Shown here piece after piece: positions 42,122 to 52,620 of a stretch of DNA of 52,911 bases; position 1 is the stretch's first letter; each line of letters starts with the position of its first letter. The translations under genes and the position numbers were made by a program. The stretch covers positions 1 through 52,911 of the forward strand of contig JASJCB010000083.1 in NCBI GenBank assembly GCA_030066195.1, written 5' to 3'. The notes below the pieces were generated by a model, which worked only from the letters and a program-made list of their open reading frames with translations, did not search any database and was not told where the DNA came from. The DNA is from Acidobacteriota bacterium. GTDB taxonomy: Bacteria > Acidobacteriota > Holophagae > Acanthopleuribacterales > Acanthopleuribacteraceae.

Positions 42122-45100
42122 TTATACGTTGGAATCAGGCGCCGGTATGGCCTGAGGTTTATTTTTTGCCAGGTTGAAGATTTCTTCGATACGGGTGTGA
42201 ATCCATTGTTTCGTCCGGAAGAAAATGGTGTAGATGACCGGGATGACCAGGAGGGTAGAGAAGGTGGCGCTGAGCATGCCGCCCACGGTTGATCGCGACA
42301 GGCTGGAAAACATTCCCAGTGTCTGTTGCAGGCCGCGGTTCTCCAGGTTCATTTCCGGCAGTGAAATACCCACCAGATCCACGATGAAGGTGGAAACGGG
42401 GTTGTACATCAACCAGGTCACGAACTCGTCCAGAAGCGGTAACAGGCCGACAATGGTGGTGATGGCAGTCAGCAAGATGGGCCGCAAACGGTCCCGGCAA
42501 GCCTTGGCGACCGCGTGGACATAGTCCAGCCCGGTTTCATCCATGCGGCGCACCTCGTAGTTGATGTGCGACACGAGCAGGATGGAGTTGTTGACCACAA
42601 TGCCCGCCAGAATGATCAGGCCCACGTAGGCCGTGGAGTCGAAACTGTTGCCGGTATACCAGTAGATCCAACTGACGCCGATAAAGGCCAGCGGCATGGT
42701 CAGGAAGATGACCAACGGATCCACAAAGGATTCGTAGAGCGCCGCCATGATCATGAAGACAACGATCGCGGCCAGGCCGATGACGAAGTAGAGGTTCTTT
42801 TCCTCGTCCTCCCGCATGAACTCGTTGTAGTCCATCTCGACCTTGTAACCGGCCGGCGGGTCAAGGCTGTTGAAGATCTTCTCGTTGTACCTGCGGGCGC
42901 GTTTCGGCGATCCCTTGTAGTCCCAGCGCACGTTGACCGCGTATTGCTGGTCCTTGCGGTCGATGCCGCCGGAAACCGTGCGCTCCTCGATGGTGACCAG
43001 ATCGGCCAGGCGAATGCGATCACCGCCCTCGGTACCCACCACCAGGGACTCCAGATCGGTGATGTCGAAATCATCGGCATCCTCGAACTTGACCTCCAGG
43101 AACATTTCCTCACCCTGGTACTTGGTCATGGTGGTCGATTCCAGTTGGAGGTTGCGGCTGATGAAGCTCATCAGGTAGGAGATGTCGATATCGTAGCGGC
43201 TGACGGCCTCTCGGTCCACCAGCATGGTGGTTTCGGTCTGGTCGCGGACTCGGAAACGGCGACTGGTTTCCAGCTTGGTCGTCTTCACGCGGCGGTTGCG
43301 TTTGACCCCGCGCAGGATATCGTTGGCGTAGTCCATGAGTTCCTTGTAGTTATAACCCATGACCCGCACCGAACTGTTATAGGTCTCGAACCCGGTATTG
43401 CCGGAGTAATAGTTATCGTCGCTGTTGATGCCCATCACCGAGATGCCCACCCCGGCAAAACCCTGGGCGATATTGACCAGTTTGGTCTTCAAGGCCAGCG
43501 GGTAGGGTGAGGCCAGCTGACTGGACTCGAATGAAACCTCCATGATGGCCACGTTGCTGAAGACGCGCGTGGAGACGTCTTTATAGCCGCGGCTTTCCAG
43601 TTCCAACAGCGGTGTTTCGAACTGTTTGATCACATTATCGGCGGTTTCCAACTCGGCGCCTTCAGGCATGCGCACGTAGACGAACACACGGTCGTCGGAA
43701 CTGCCGAAGAAGGAGAAACCGCCCTTGTCGATCTCGTTGTCGAAGATGCGGTAGAACATGAAGAAGAACATGGCGGTGACCAGTACGATCAGCATCTTGT
43801 GGCGCAAGCTCCAGATCACCATGGCCGAGTAGATTTTGTTGACCTTTTCCAACTGATGACCCATGAAGCGAGCGAAGGCGTTGCGCTTATCGACGGTGGT
43901 GGTGATGTTGGAGCCGCGGATCAGGACACTGAGCAGCGGCGTGAAGGTAAACGACACCATCAGGCTGGCCGAGAGAGAGAAGATGACGGCCAGGGCCAGC
44001 GGCATATAGGTTACCGATAAACGATCTTCCAGGAAGTACATGCAGAGGAAGGCAGAGACCGTGGTCAGGGTGGCGGCGAACACCGCCCAAATGATGTCCT
44101 TTACCCCCAGTATGGCGGACTCGAAGCGCGAATGTCCCATCTCCCTGAAACGGAAGATGTTTTCAAGCACCACAATGGCATTGTCCACCAACATCCCGAA
44201 ACCGATGGCAAGACCGCTGAGCGTTACCACGTTGAAGGTAACCCCGAAGTAGTACATGAAGTTGACCGTAATCAAAACCGAAAACAGGATGTTCAGGGTA
44301 ATCACCACCGCCGCGCTGGCGCTTTGCAGAAAGACCAGCAACAGGATGACGATCAGCACCAGGCACCAGGCGCCGCGTTCGTAGATGGACGACAACTGTT
44401 CCTGCATCATCTCGCCCTCGTCGTCCGTCCAATCCAGGCGGAAGCCTTGCGGCATATTGGGCATGACGCGCGCCACGGTTTCCTTGACGCGTTCGGCGGT
44501 AGAAATGACCGATGCGCCCACCTCGCGCTCTAAATCGACGCGCAGGGTGGGGTTGCCGTTCAATCGCGATAAACTGGTCAGCTTGGCGAAACCGACTTCC
44601 ACATCGCCCACGTCCTTGACGCGCACCGGTTGGTCCCGATATGTGGCGATGGGCAGATCCTCCAGGGTTTTGATGTTTTCGATGGAGTTGGCGATCAGGA
44701 TGGTGTATTCCTGGTTCTCCATATGCGTTTTCGGTGTCTCGTAGATACGGGTCAGTTCGGAGACCCGCCCGGTCACCATGGCGGGCACCAGGCCGTAGAG
44801 GTCCATGGCTTCTCGATCCAATCGAACGCGTAGCGACCGTTTCTGTTCGCCGAAGACCTGTAACGCGGCCACACCGTCCACCGAGGTAATCTCGTCGCGC
44901 AGGTTGTCGGTAAAAATCTCCGTCAAGCGTTGCCGATCATAGGGCCCCGAGATATCGAAGCTCATAAACCGATCGGTGCTTTCCTGGTTGTTTTCCGACA
45001 TGGACAGCGTGGGTTGTGTGGCCCCCGGCGGCAGGTCCGACCGGAGTGCCGAAAGCCGCTCGTTCAGGTCCAACCTGGCGAACTCCATATCGGTATCGCG

Positions 45101-45382
45101 GTTGAACTCCAAAACCACCTGGGACTGGCCGCGCGCGGAGGAGCTGTTCATTTCCTCCAGTCCCTCCACCTGGGCCGCGGCCTCCTCGATGGGCGAGGTC
45201 AGGAAGATCTGGACGACCTCGGGCGAGGTGGAACCCCAACGAGCCGATACCACGATGCGCGGGCGCTCGGTGTCCGGCTGGCCTTCTACCGACATGTTCA
45301 TATAGGAGATGGCGCCCAAAATCACCACGCTCAAATAGAACATGCTGACCGCAATCGGTCGATTGAGCAGGAACCGTGTCAT
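42122..45382 (-). CDS. RND efflux permease, AcrB-like (second)
   Basis: The 1086-residue inner-membrane permease has the AcrB/HAE1 layout: TM1 near residues 10-28, a large periplasmic loop to about 330, TM2-TM6 (335-480), a second periplasmic loop (about 560-860) and TM7-TM12 to the end. The TM4 stretch G-F-G-M-L-V-D-N-A-I-V-V-L-E-N shows the paired acidic and proton-relay positions, as in AcrB. Such pumps export drugs or amphiphiles with an adaptor and TolC. Its ATG overlaps the preceding permease stop (ATGA). No TolC gene is in the window. Confidence 0.9.
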   Translation of the reverse strand: MTRFLLNRPIAVSMFYLSVVILGAISYMNMSVEGQPDTERPRIVVSARWGSTSPEVVQIFLTSPIEEAAAQVEGLEEMNSSSARGQSQVVLEFNRDTDMEFARLDLNERLSALRSDLPPGATQPTLSMSENNQESTDRFMSFDISGPYDRQRLTEIFTDNLRDEITSVDGVAALQVFGEQKRSLRVRLDREAMDLYGLVPAMVTGRVSELTRIYETPKTHMENQEYTILIANSIENIKTLEDLPIATYRDQPVRVKDVGDVEVGFAKLTSLSRLNGNPTLRVDLEREVGASVISTAERVKETVARVMPNMPQGFRLDWTDDEGEMMQEQLSSIYERGAWCLVLIVILLLVFLQSASAAVVITLNILFSVLITVNFMYYFGVTFNVVTLSGLAIGFGMLVDNAIVVLENIFRFREMGHSRFESAILGVKDIIWAVFAATLTTVSAFLCMYFLEDRLSVTYMPLALAVIFSLSASLMVSFTFTPLLSVLIRGSNITTTVDKRNAFARFMGHQLEKVNKIYSAMVIWSLRHKMLIVLVTAMFFFMFYRIFDNEIDKGGFSFFGSSDDRVFVYVRMPEGAELETADNVIKQFETPLLELESRGYKDVSTRVFSNVAIMEVSFESSQLASPYPLALKTKLVNIAQGFAGVGISVMGINSDDNYYSGNTGFETYNSSVRVMGYNYKELMDYANDILRGVKRNRRVKTTKLETSRRFRVRDQTETTMLVDREAVSRYDIDISYLMSFISRNLQLESTTMTKYQGEEMFLEVKFEDADDFDITDLESLVVGTEGGDRIRLADLVTIEERTVSGGIDRKDQQYAVNVRWDYKGSPKRARRYNEKIFNSLDPPAGYKVEMDYNEFMREDEEKNLYFVIGLAAIVVFMIMAALYESFVDPLVIFLTMPLAFIGVSWIYWYTGNSFDSTAYVGLIILAGIVVNNSILLVSHINYEVRRMDETGLDYVHAVAKACRDRLRPILLTAITTIVGLLPLLDEFVTWLMYNPVSTFIVDLVGISLPEMNLENRGLQQTLGMFSSLSRSTVGGMLSATFSTLLVIPVIYTIFFRTKQWIHTRIEEIFNLAKNKPQAIPAPDSNV

Positions 45383-48300
45383 GGCGTCACCTCCGCGGCC
45401 GCTTCGCCGCCGGCCTCCGCGGCCGGTTTTTCGGGCTTGACGTGAACATCTTTACCCGAGAACATCTCGTAGAAGATGGGGATCAGGATCAGGGTGAGCA
45501 TGGTGGCCATGCTCAACCCGCCGATGACGACCAGCGCCAACGGACGCTGAATCTCAGCGCCTCGCGAACTGAATAGTTCCGCCATCGGAATCCAACCGAG
45601 TTCTAATAATTGTTTATCGATTTGCGCCACGAGAGGTTTCATGAAGTTGGATTCCATGAATTTGCTCACCAACCCCGAGGCCATGGGCAGCAGGCCGAGA
45701 ACCGTGGTGGCGGTAGTCATGAGAATGGGGCGCAGGCGTACGCGGGAAGCCCTGAGAACGGCCTCGCGGATACTGTCGCCGCCCTCGCGGGCCTGGTTGA
45801 TGAAATCCACTTTCACAATGGCGTCGTTGACCACGATCCCACTGAGCACGATCAGGCCGATCAGCGACATGATGTTGATCGACTGGTCGAAAGTGTAGAG
45901 CATGAAGACGGTTCCCACCAGGCCCATGGGTAGGGTGAAGATCACCACGAACGGGAAGCGCAGCGATTCGAACTGGCCCGCCATGATCATGTAGACCAGC
46001 AGGCAGGACAGGCCGAAGGCAAAGATCAACTGTCCGAACGAGTTTTGCATGCCTTCCTGTTCACCGGTGATTCGCGGACGCGAAACTCCTGGGGGTAGGG
46101 TCAATGCATCTAATTTCTCCTGGACCTCGGGCACTACGTCGGAGATTTTGACACCGGCCAGGTTGGCGCTGATCAGTGCTACCCGGCGCTGGTTGATGCG
46201 GCGGATCTCCTTGGCCGCGCGAACGTTCTGAACGATCAGCAGGTCGCGCAGAGGGATCGGCGTGCCGTTGGGCGAAGTCATGGTGGCGCCCAGTACCCGT
46301 TCGAAATTCTCGCGGTCGTCGATAGGGAAGCGCACGCGCACGTCGATCTGGCGGTCGAATTCCTTGTATTGGGTGGCCACGTCGCCGCGCATGCCGTCGG
46401 ACAGGTAGCCGCCCACGGACGAGATGTCGAAGCCGTAACGAGCCACGGCGTCGCGGTTGATATCCACCTTGAGCTGCGGCGAGTTCCGCGCCAGCGAACT
46501 TTTGAGGTCCTTCAAACCCGAAACCTCGGCCAGGGCGGACATGACCTTGTCGTTGGCCTCGTAGAGTTCCTCGAAGTTCTCGCCGTCGATTTGAACGACG
46601 AAGCCGGAGCCGCCCTCGGAGGCCAGCAATTCCTCGAATGACGATTCGGTCTCGGTAAAGTCAACCTTCATCCGATCGTATTTGGTTGCCGCCTCGCGCA
46701 CCATCTCCGACAGCCTGTAGACTTCTTCCAGGGAGATATAGGCTTCTTTCAGCTTGACCGAAATTTCGGCGGTGTTGGTGCCGCTGTCGCGCAGCAACTG
46801 AGCCAGGTTGGCCTCGGAAGCCCCCATCTGACTGAAGACGACGTCGACGGCCTCATCGGCCAACAGCATTTGCTCCAACTCGGAAATCACGGTGGAGGTG
46901 ATTTCCAACGCGGTTCCCTCGGGCAGTTTGGCCTCGATGGTGAACTGACCCGAGGCCGAGCGCGGCATCAGTTCCCGTTTCAGCTCCTTGCCGGCGGTGA
47001 CCGTCAGGAAGATGAGACCGATGGAAACGGTCAGCGTGATCAGCTTGCGTTCCAAACACCAGGCCAGAGTCGCGTGGTAGGCATGCTCGAAAGCGTCGTA
47101 GAAGAAATCGAAGACGGGGATGAAGATCTTGTCCAAAACCCACTGCGCCCCGGTTTTGACGATGAACAGCAGCATGGCGAACATCTGGAACAGGAGCGAC
47201 AGCAGAACGGTCATGATCCATTTCAGCAGGAACAGGGCAACCGGCAACACGGCCAGAGCGCCGACGTAAATCAGCGATTTCTCCCATTCCACCTTGAAGT
47301 GGGCCGCAACAAACATCAGCACCATGGCCGCGATCAGGAACTCCCACCACTTCCAGAAGCCGATGCCGCGCGGGTAGGTGCCTGACTCGGCCTTGGGCAT
47401 GGGCGTAAGGCGGGCCGGGAAGGAATCGCGTCCTTCCAAAATGGTGGCCAAAGCGGTAAGCAGCGGCAGTACGGTCAGGGAGACGACCAGGGAAGACAGC
47501 AGCGAGAAGGTAACGGTCCAGGCCTGTTCACCGAAGAGCGCCCCGGCCACACCTTTCAGGTAGACGATAGGGAAGAAGACGGCAATGGTGGTAAAGGTGG
47601 AGGCCGCAACGGGCAGGGCCACTTCCTTGGCGCCCTGATAGGCCGCCTTCATGGGCTTCATGCCGGCTTCCCGGTGACGGTAGATGTTTTCGAGCACCAC
47701 GATGGAGTTATCCACCAACATCCCCACGCCCAAGGCCAGACCGCCCAAGGACATGATGTTGAGGGAGATACCCTGGAAGTACATCAGTACAAGGGTGGTG
47801 ATGATGGCGATCGGGATGGAGATAAAGATGAAGATGGGCGATTTGAGGTCGCGTAAGAAGAGGATCAGAACCAGGAAGGCGAACAGGCCGCCGAAGATAA
47901 CCGAAACCCAGACGTTATTGAGGGCCTGTTCGATGAACTTGGCTTCCTCGAAGGCCAGGGTGATTTGATAGTCCTTGTTGGTTTTGTTGAGTTCTGTAAC
48001 CAGGTCCTTGGCCATCTTGGTGGCCTCGATGGTGTTGGCGCCCGCTTCCTTGTAGACCAGAAGACCGATGGCCTCGGTACTGTTGACGGTTGCCATGGCC
48101 TCGCGGTCCTTGTGGGTATCGCGGACATAGGCGATGTCGGAAATACGCACATCCACATTGTTGCGGCGGGTCACGACCACGGTATTGATCTGCTCGACGG
48201 AATCGAATTCGCCCAGGGTACGCAAGGTATATCGATAACGGCCTTTCTTGATGGTGCCGCCCGGAATATTGGCGTTGGCGCGAGAGATGGCGTTGGAGAT

Positions 48301-48903
48301 CTGGTCCAGGCTGATGCCGTAGAGGGTCAGCTTCTCGCGGTCCACCTCCACGTCGATCACGCGTTCGATATCACCGGAGATCTGGGCCATGGCAATGCCC
48401 TCGACCTGTTCCAGGCGAGGTTTGATGATCTCGCGAACGCCTTCCTTCAACTGCAGGATATCGGCGTCACCGGTCACGGCCAGGCCCACGATGGGTTTGG
48501 CGGACGGGTCCCAGCGCAAGATAGTGGGACGATCGGCGTCCTCCGGGAAGCCGGTGGAGAAGCGGGCGTTGTCCAGCTTTTCACGGACATGCAGGGTGGC
48601 GATCTGCATGTCGTGACCCCATTCGAACTCGATGGTGATCAGGGAAACGCCCTCGCGGGAGATGGAGGTGAGGCGGCGCTTGCCTTTGACGGTGGCCAGG
48701 GAGGCTTCCAAGCGGTCGGTGATGTACTGTTCGACTTCCTCGGGCGCGGCGCCTTCATAGCGGGTCATGATGGTTAGCGAAGGGTAGGCGATGTCGGGCA
48801 GGAGGTCCCTGCCCAGGTTGGTGTAACTGATCACACCAAAAACCAGTAACGCGGCCACGAACATGCTCACGGTTACCGGACGTTTCAACGAGATGGCAAT
48901 CAT
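45379..48903 (-). CDS. RND efflux permease with extra hydrophobic insertion (first)
   Basis: The 1174-residue permease begins M-I-A-I-S-L-K-R-P-V-T-V-S-M-F-V like HAE1/MdtB-type pumps. TM4 G-V-G-M-L-V-D-N-S-I-V-V-L-E-N shows the acid positions. It is longer than the usual ~1030-1050 residues because of a stretch at about residues 500-610 containing extra hydrophobic segments (E-F-L-I-A-A-M-V-L-M-F, L-A-V-L-P-V-A-L-F-L-L, Q-M-F-A-M-L-L-F-I-V) between TM6 and TM7. It is coupled to the second permease (ATGA), so the two may form a heteromeric pump like MdtBC. The adaptor gene is 57 bp upstream. Confidence 0.88.
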   Translation of the reverse strand: MIAISLKRPVTVSMFVAALLVFGVISYTNLGRDLLPDIAYPSLTIMTRYEGAAPEEVEQYITDRLEASLATVKGKRRLTSISREGVSLITIEFEWGHDMQIATLHVREKLDNARFSTGFPEDADRPTILRWDPSAKPIVGLAVTGDADILQLKEGVREIIKPRLEQVEGIAMAQISGDIERVIDVEVDREKLTLYGISLDQISNAISRANANIPGGTIKKGRYRYTLRTLGEFDSVEQINTVVVTRRNNVDVRISDIAYVRDTHKDREAMATVNSTEAIGLLVYKEAGANTIEATKMAKDLVTELNKTNKDYQITLAFEEAKFIEQALNNVWVSVIFGGLFAFLVLILFLRDLKSPIFIFISIPIAIITTLVLMYFQGISLNIMSLGGLALGVGMLVDNSIVVLENIYRHREAGMKPMKAAYQGAKEVALPVAASTFTTIAVFFPIVYLKGVAGALFGEQAWTVTFSLLSSLVVSLTVLPLLTALATILEGRDSFPARLTPMPKAESGTYPRGIGFWKWWEFLIAAMVLMFVAAHFKVEWEKSLIYVGALAVLPVALFLLKWIMTVLLSLLFQMFAMLLFIVKTGAQWVLDKIFIPVFDFFYDAFEHAYHATLAWCLERKLITLTVSIGLIFLTVTAGKELKRELMPRSASGQFTIEAKLPEGTALEITSTVISELEQMLLADEAVDVVFSQMGASEANLAQLLRDSGTNTAEISVKLKEAYISLEEVYRLSEMVREAATKYDRMKVDFTETESSFEELLASEGGSGFVVQIDGENFEELYEANDKVMSALAEVSGLKDLKSSLARNSPQLKVDINRDAVARYGFDISSVGGYLSDGMRGDVATQYKEFDRQIDVRVRFPIDDRENFERVLGATMTSPNGTPIPLRDLLIVQNVRAAKEIRRINQRRVALISANLAGVKISDVVPEVQEKLDALTLPPGVSRPRITGEQEGMQNSFGQLIFAFGLSCLLVYMIMAGQFESLRFPFVVIFTLPMGLVGTVFMLYTFDQSINIMSLIGLIVLSGIVVNDAIVKVDFINQAREGGDSIREAVLRASRVRLRPILMTTATTVLGLLPMASGLVSKFMESNFMKPLVAQIDKQLLELGWIPMAELFSSRGAEIQRPLALVVIGGLSMATMLTLILIPIFYEMFSGKDVHVKPEKPAAEAGGEAAAEVTP

Positions 48904-48960
48904 ACTCTGGTCATCCTCTTCTCAAGACAGGTGCGGCCCCATGGCCGCATCCGGGTTCCG

Positions 48961-50220
48961 TCACTTCTTGTTTTTGATTTTGACCAGGGTGTCGTGACCC
49001 ATGGTGAAGTGGTTATCGGTCAGCACACTCTCACCGGGCTGCAACCCGCCGTCAAGGATTTCGACAAGAGCATCGTTGGCAACGCCGGTCTTCACGTAGA
49101 TCCACTTGGCGCGGTTGTCGTCGCCTACCTTGAAGATGACTTTGCGGTTATCGCGGGCAATGATCGCCTGCTTGGGAACCAGGAGCTTGTCTTCGTAGAT
49201 CTTGGAGTCGATCTCCACCTCGGCAAACATGCCGGGCCGGATGCGCGGGTCCTTGCTGTCGATTTGAACAATGGTTTCGACGGTTTTTTCTTCCTCGTTG
49301 ACAAAAGGACTGACGGCGGTCACCTTGCCCTGAACCCAACCCAGGTCGGGCAACGCGGTGAACTTCATCTTGGCGGGGCGATCCACGAAAACGTTGCCGA
49401 CCTCGGATTCCAGGACCTGGGCCTTGATGACCAGATCGTCCATGCCCACCAGGCGGCAGATCTTGGTGCTTGCATTCAACAGTTGGCCCTCGGAGACTTC
49501 GACGCCGAAGATCTGACCGTCAAAAGGGGCGCGCACCTTGCACTTGGCCAATGTCAGCGCGGCTTTTTTCATGGCGATTTCGGGGCCGTCTAAAAACTTG
49601 GCCGAAAGTACCTCTTCCCTGCGCTCACCGCTACGGATACTCCGTATATCGTAATTCAGTTTCTTTTTCTCATATTCCTGGCGGCTGATGAGGCCCTCGG
49701 CGTATTGGTCTTCCAGTTCCTTGAAGGCTTCGCTGGGACTGAATTTGCGTTTCTCCAATCCCTCGATGTCCACATTCTGCGTGACCAGGTCCGCTTTGGC
49801 AGCCACAAATTTGGCGTAACTGTCGTCAAAGCTCAGCTTGTATTCCCGATCGTCGATTTCCGCAATGACCTGGCCTTTTTTGACCATGTCGCCGTCACGC
49901 ACATTCAGCTTGAGCAAATAGCCCGAAACCTCGTTGAGTATGTCGGTCTGGTTATACGCATGAACGCGGCCTTGGGTGGAAACCCGTTGAATCAGCGTGC
50001 CGCGAATGATCGGCGCGGCCTCCACGTCGATGGGAGTTTCCTTTCCGCCCATGCGTTTGTTCAGGCTTGCAAAATCCTTTTCGGCCTTGTTGCCTTCCGT
50101 CTCAGCCTCCGCCTCGGCGGCTGATTTGAACCAACCTTTGTCGTTTCCGATGTAAATCGTGACGGAAAGGACGGCAATCACCAGAATGGATAAAGCAAGA
50201 AACGTTTTGTTGAATTGCAT
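48961..50220 (-). CDS. RND efflux periplasmic adaptor subunit
   Basis: The 419-residue membrane-fusion protein is anchored by an N-terminal hydrophobic helix (F-L-A-L-S-I-L-V-I-A-V-L-S-V-T-I). Then come a charged region (about 30-60), a biotinyl-lipoyl-like segment (V-S-G-Y-L-L-K-L-N-V-R-D-G-D-M-V-K-K-G-Q near 105), a helical hairpin (about 135-200), a second lipoyl half (V-R-A-P-F-D-G-Q-I-F-G-V), a beta-barrel domain and a membrane-proximal domain. It links the permeases to an outer-membrane channel. First gene of the operon 50220 to 42122; GGGGATGATTGT precedes the ATG. Confidence 0.9.
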   Translation of the reverse strand: MQFNKTFLALSILVIAVLSVTIYIGNDKGWFKSAAEAEAETEGNKAEKDFASLNKRMGGKETPIDVEAAPIIRGTLIQRVSTQGRVHAYNQTDILNEVSGYLLKLNVRDGDMVKKGQVIAEIDDREYKLSFDDSYAKFVAAKADLVTQNVDIEGLEKRKFSPSEAFKELEDQYAEGLISRQEYEKKKLNYDIRSIRSGERREEVLSAKFLDGPEIAMKKAALTLAKCKVRAPFDGQIFGVEVSEGQLLNASTKICRLVGMDDLVIKAQVLESEVGNVFVDRPAKMKFTALPDLGWVQGKVTAVSPFVNEEEKTVETIVQIDSKDPRIRPGMFAEVEIDSKIYEDKLLVPKQAIIARDNRKVIFKVGDDNRAKWIYVKTGVANDALVEILDGGLQPGESVLTDNHFTMGHDTLVKIKNKK

Positions 50221-50483
50221 ACAATCATCCCCAACAGCAAGTATTTAGCTTGTCCCAAAGCCACGATCGACGAATTCACTTTTTAGTTGTTCCGACACAC
50301 ACACAAGCCCACTAATGTACGCAAACAAGTCCGGGACAGTTTAGATGTCGCCGTTATTTGTCAGCGGCCGGGGCTCCTGAGCCGGGTTTTAGACGCGAAC
50401 TTCGGCAATCTTAACCAAATCGGCGGGCCAATCCTCCATTCTCCGAAAAATTTCCGGAAGATCAAGGGAAAATCCTTGAAATA

Positions 50484-51590
50484 CTAAAATTTAAAGTAGA
50501 GTTGTTTCGGGTAATGCAGTTCTACACCGGGCTTGTCGGGCAGGCTTACCTCGATACGGTGCCATCCGGAAAGCCGGGACTCGGTGTAGTAGCAGACCAG
50601 GTATTGGTGTCTCAATTGTTCGCCGATAGCGGCGAAAGCTTCGTGAAGGCGGCGCGTGCTTTCCTGAATGAAGGCCTTGCCGCCCGTGGCCGCGGCCAAC
50701 TGATTCAATACGTCGGGTTTTACCGTCGAACCGATGCCCACGGAATAGACGGGAACGCCGTTTTCCCTCGCCAGGTCAATGCAATCGGTAAGGGTTTTGC
50801 CGTAGCGATCCCGTTCGGATTCCAAATCGTGATCGCCGTCGGTGAACAACACGATGGCGCGGCGCTGATTGCTCTTGCCCAGGGTTTTGAGGCCCGACCA
50901 GACGGCGCCGTACAAATTGGTCCCGCCGGTTGCCTCCACATGGGCCAACTTCCGGCGTACCTTGGCCATGTCGGTAGAGCGGGGGCTGATCTGGTAGACA
51001 AGGTGATTGAAACCGATGACCTGAATGGAGTCATTGGGACGGAGCATGTCCATCAGGGTTTTCATGCCGCCTTGGACGGGACCCATGCGCCGGTGCATGG
51101 AACCGCTGAGATCCAACAGCACCAAAAGGTCCAGCGGTTTCTCCTCGCCGAACAGCAGGGCTACCTCGCGTTGGATCTCGTTTTCGCTGACCTGGAAATG
51201 TTCCTTTTGCAACTCGCCGCTACGCACGGAACCCAGCGCCAACACGGGAACGCGCACCATGTAAACGTCCTCTTCCAGGTTGGGCACGGCCAGCGTGCCT
51301 TGAACGCGGGCGGTGTGCCTTTTGCCGTCGAAGGTTTCCAGGACGGCGATCAGCGTGACGGGCCCCTCGGGCAGGCGGCTGAGATCCAGGCGGATATCGA
51401 ACGGGGGTTCCTCGAAATAGTGCAGCGACTCCTCCCCGGCGAAGATTTCCAGGCCGATGATATCCTCAGCGGGAATATCGGTTTTCAAGACAACCCGAAC
51501 CTCACCCGCAAAAACATCGTCCTTGGGTTTGACGAAGTGAAGATGGTTCTGGGCGAGCAAGATCAAAAGGGTTAAACCGAACGGACTCAT
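50484..51590 (-). CDS. VWA-domain protein of the acidobacterial VWFA-related type
   Basis: The 368-residue protein has a signal peptide (M-S-P-F-G-L-T-L-L-I-L-L-A-Q). A beta-sandwich N-terminal domain (about 20-125) precedes the von Willebrand A domain (about 150-340). MIDAS motif D-L-S-G-S-M lies near residue 157, followed by G-G-T-N-L and F-T-D-G-D, so metal-dependent adhesion is intact. The lead-in F-Q-V-S-E-N-E-I-Q-R-E-V resembles the VWFA-related proteins abundant in Acidobacteria. ATG 51590 has AAGGAGG 5 bases upstream; the frame from 51626 has no such site. Its partner is not known. Confidence 0.82.
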   Translation of the reverse strand: MSPFGLTLLILLAQNHLHFVKPKDDVFAGEVRVVLKTDIPAEDIIGLEIFAGEESLHYFEEPPFDIRLDLSRLPEGPVTLIAVLETFDGKRHTARVQGTLAVPNLEEDVYMVRVPVLALGSVRSGELQKEHFQVSENEIQREVALLFGEEKPLDLLVLLDLSGSMHRRMGPVQGGMKTLMDMLRPNDSIQVIGFNHLVYQISPRSTDMAKVRRKLAHVEATGGTNLYGAVWSGLKTLGKSNQRRAIVLFTDGDHDLESERDRYGKTLTDCIDLARENGVPVYSVGIGSTVKPDVLNQLAAATGGKAFIQESTRRLHEAFAAIGEQLRHQYLVCYYTESRLSGWHRIEVSLPDKPGVELHYPKQLYFKF

Positions 51591-51624
51591 CGTACCCTCC
51601 TTGAGGGTGACCGGGGTTTCCGAC

Positions 51625-51630
51625 ATTATA
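51625..51630 (-). promoter_or_regulatory. -10 box before the VWA gene
   Basis: A perfect TATAAT on the minus strand lies 35 bp before the ATG at 51590; the best -35 (TGTACT, 17 bp upstream) is weak. Confidence 0.45.
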
Positions 51631-51762
51631 ACGCCGGGCGAGAGTGAAGTACAGCAGGGCCGGTTTTTCTAACAATCGAGGAGGTAGTAACCTCCGGGAT
51701 GACGCCCGGATGACATCATCTGTCCGACCGCTGATGTCTATCGCCATTTGAGGCGATTTGGA

Positions 51763-52620
51763 TTAGCCGAATAATACGGCCAGATCCCGACAATACCCTT
51801 GAGCGTCTTCGATGCGGTTTTCTGCGAGGGCGGTTTGTAATCTTCCCAGGGTTTCGGCGCCGCGTTTGCGGAAACCGTCATCGTTGATCAGTGACATGGA
51901 GCCGATCATGCGGGCGGCCTTACCGTCCTTGCCGAACAGGGCGACGCCGAAACCATGGACCGTCACCCAGGTTCCGTTTTTGTGCTTCAGGCGGTAATCG
52001 GCCTGAAAATGTCCGGTTTTTCGTTCCAGGTGGCGCTTGAGCGCCTCATCCACCACCGGACGATCGTCGGGGTGAATGCGGTCCAGCCATTCGGCCGGTT
52101 GCTTACCGATTTCCGCGGCCTCGTAACCCAGCATCTTCTTCCAGCGCGTGGAGAGTTGCAGTTCCCCTCGGATCAGGCTCCAGTTCCAAAGGGCATCGTC
52201 GGCAACGCGGTCTCCCCCGGCCGCTTCCTTCGGGGCGGCGGCTAAATAGGCCAACTCGCGCTTGACCTTGTTGATGATCAGGTCATGTTCCTTGGTTTTG
52301 GGCATGAAATCGTCGGCCCCGGCTTTCAGGGCGGCTGCCACGTTTTCGGTATTGTCCAAACCGGAAAGGACGAGAATGGGCACCTTGCCGCCGTCGGAGC
52401 GTTTGCGAACGGCCTCGATCAACTCCAGTCCCGACATTTCCGGCATGATCAGATCGGTAATGATGAGATCGATCGGTTCTTCATCCAACCGGGCCAGCGC
52501 CTCGGCGCCGCTGTGCGCCAGGATCACGGGCAACCCGCTTTTGGCGAATTTGAGCTCCATCATTCGACTGATAAAGACATCATCCTCAACCAGCAAAATC
52601 GTGCCCGGTCCGTCAGTCAT
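51763..52620 (-). CDS. response regulator with PAS domain
   Basis: The 285-residue protein has a CheY-like receiver (residues about 8-125; acidic pair E-D-D near 14-16, phospho-acceptor D in I-I-T-D-L-I-M-P near 60, switch S in V-L-S-G-L, Lys in M-P-K-T-K). A PAS fold follows (about 145-255) with the PAC-type end F-Q-A-D-Y-R-L-K-H-K-N-G-T-W-V. There is no histidine kinase or DNA-binding domain, so output is through protein contacts. ATG 52620 with GGGGGAG 7 bases before it is preferred over 52647. No partner kinase is adjacent. Confidence 0.85.
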   Translation of the reverse strand: MTDGPGTILLVEDDVFISRMMELKFAKSGLPVILAHSGAEALARLDEEPIDLIITDLIMPEMSGLELIEAVRKRSDGGKVPILVLSGLDNTENVAAALKAGADDFMPKTKEHDLIINKVKRELAYLAAAPKEAAGGDRVADDALWNWSLIRGELQLSTRWKKMLGYEAAEIGKQPAEWLDRIHPDDRPVVDEALKRHLERKTGHFQADYRLKHKNGTWVTVHGFGVALFGKDGKAARMIGSMSLINDDGFRKRGAETLGRLQTALAENRIEDAQGYCRDLAVLFG

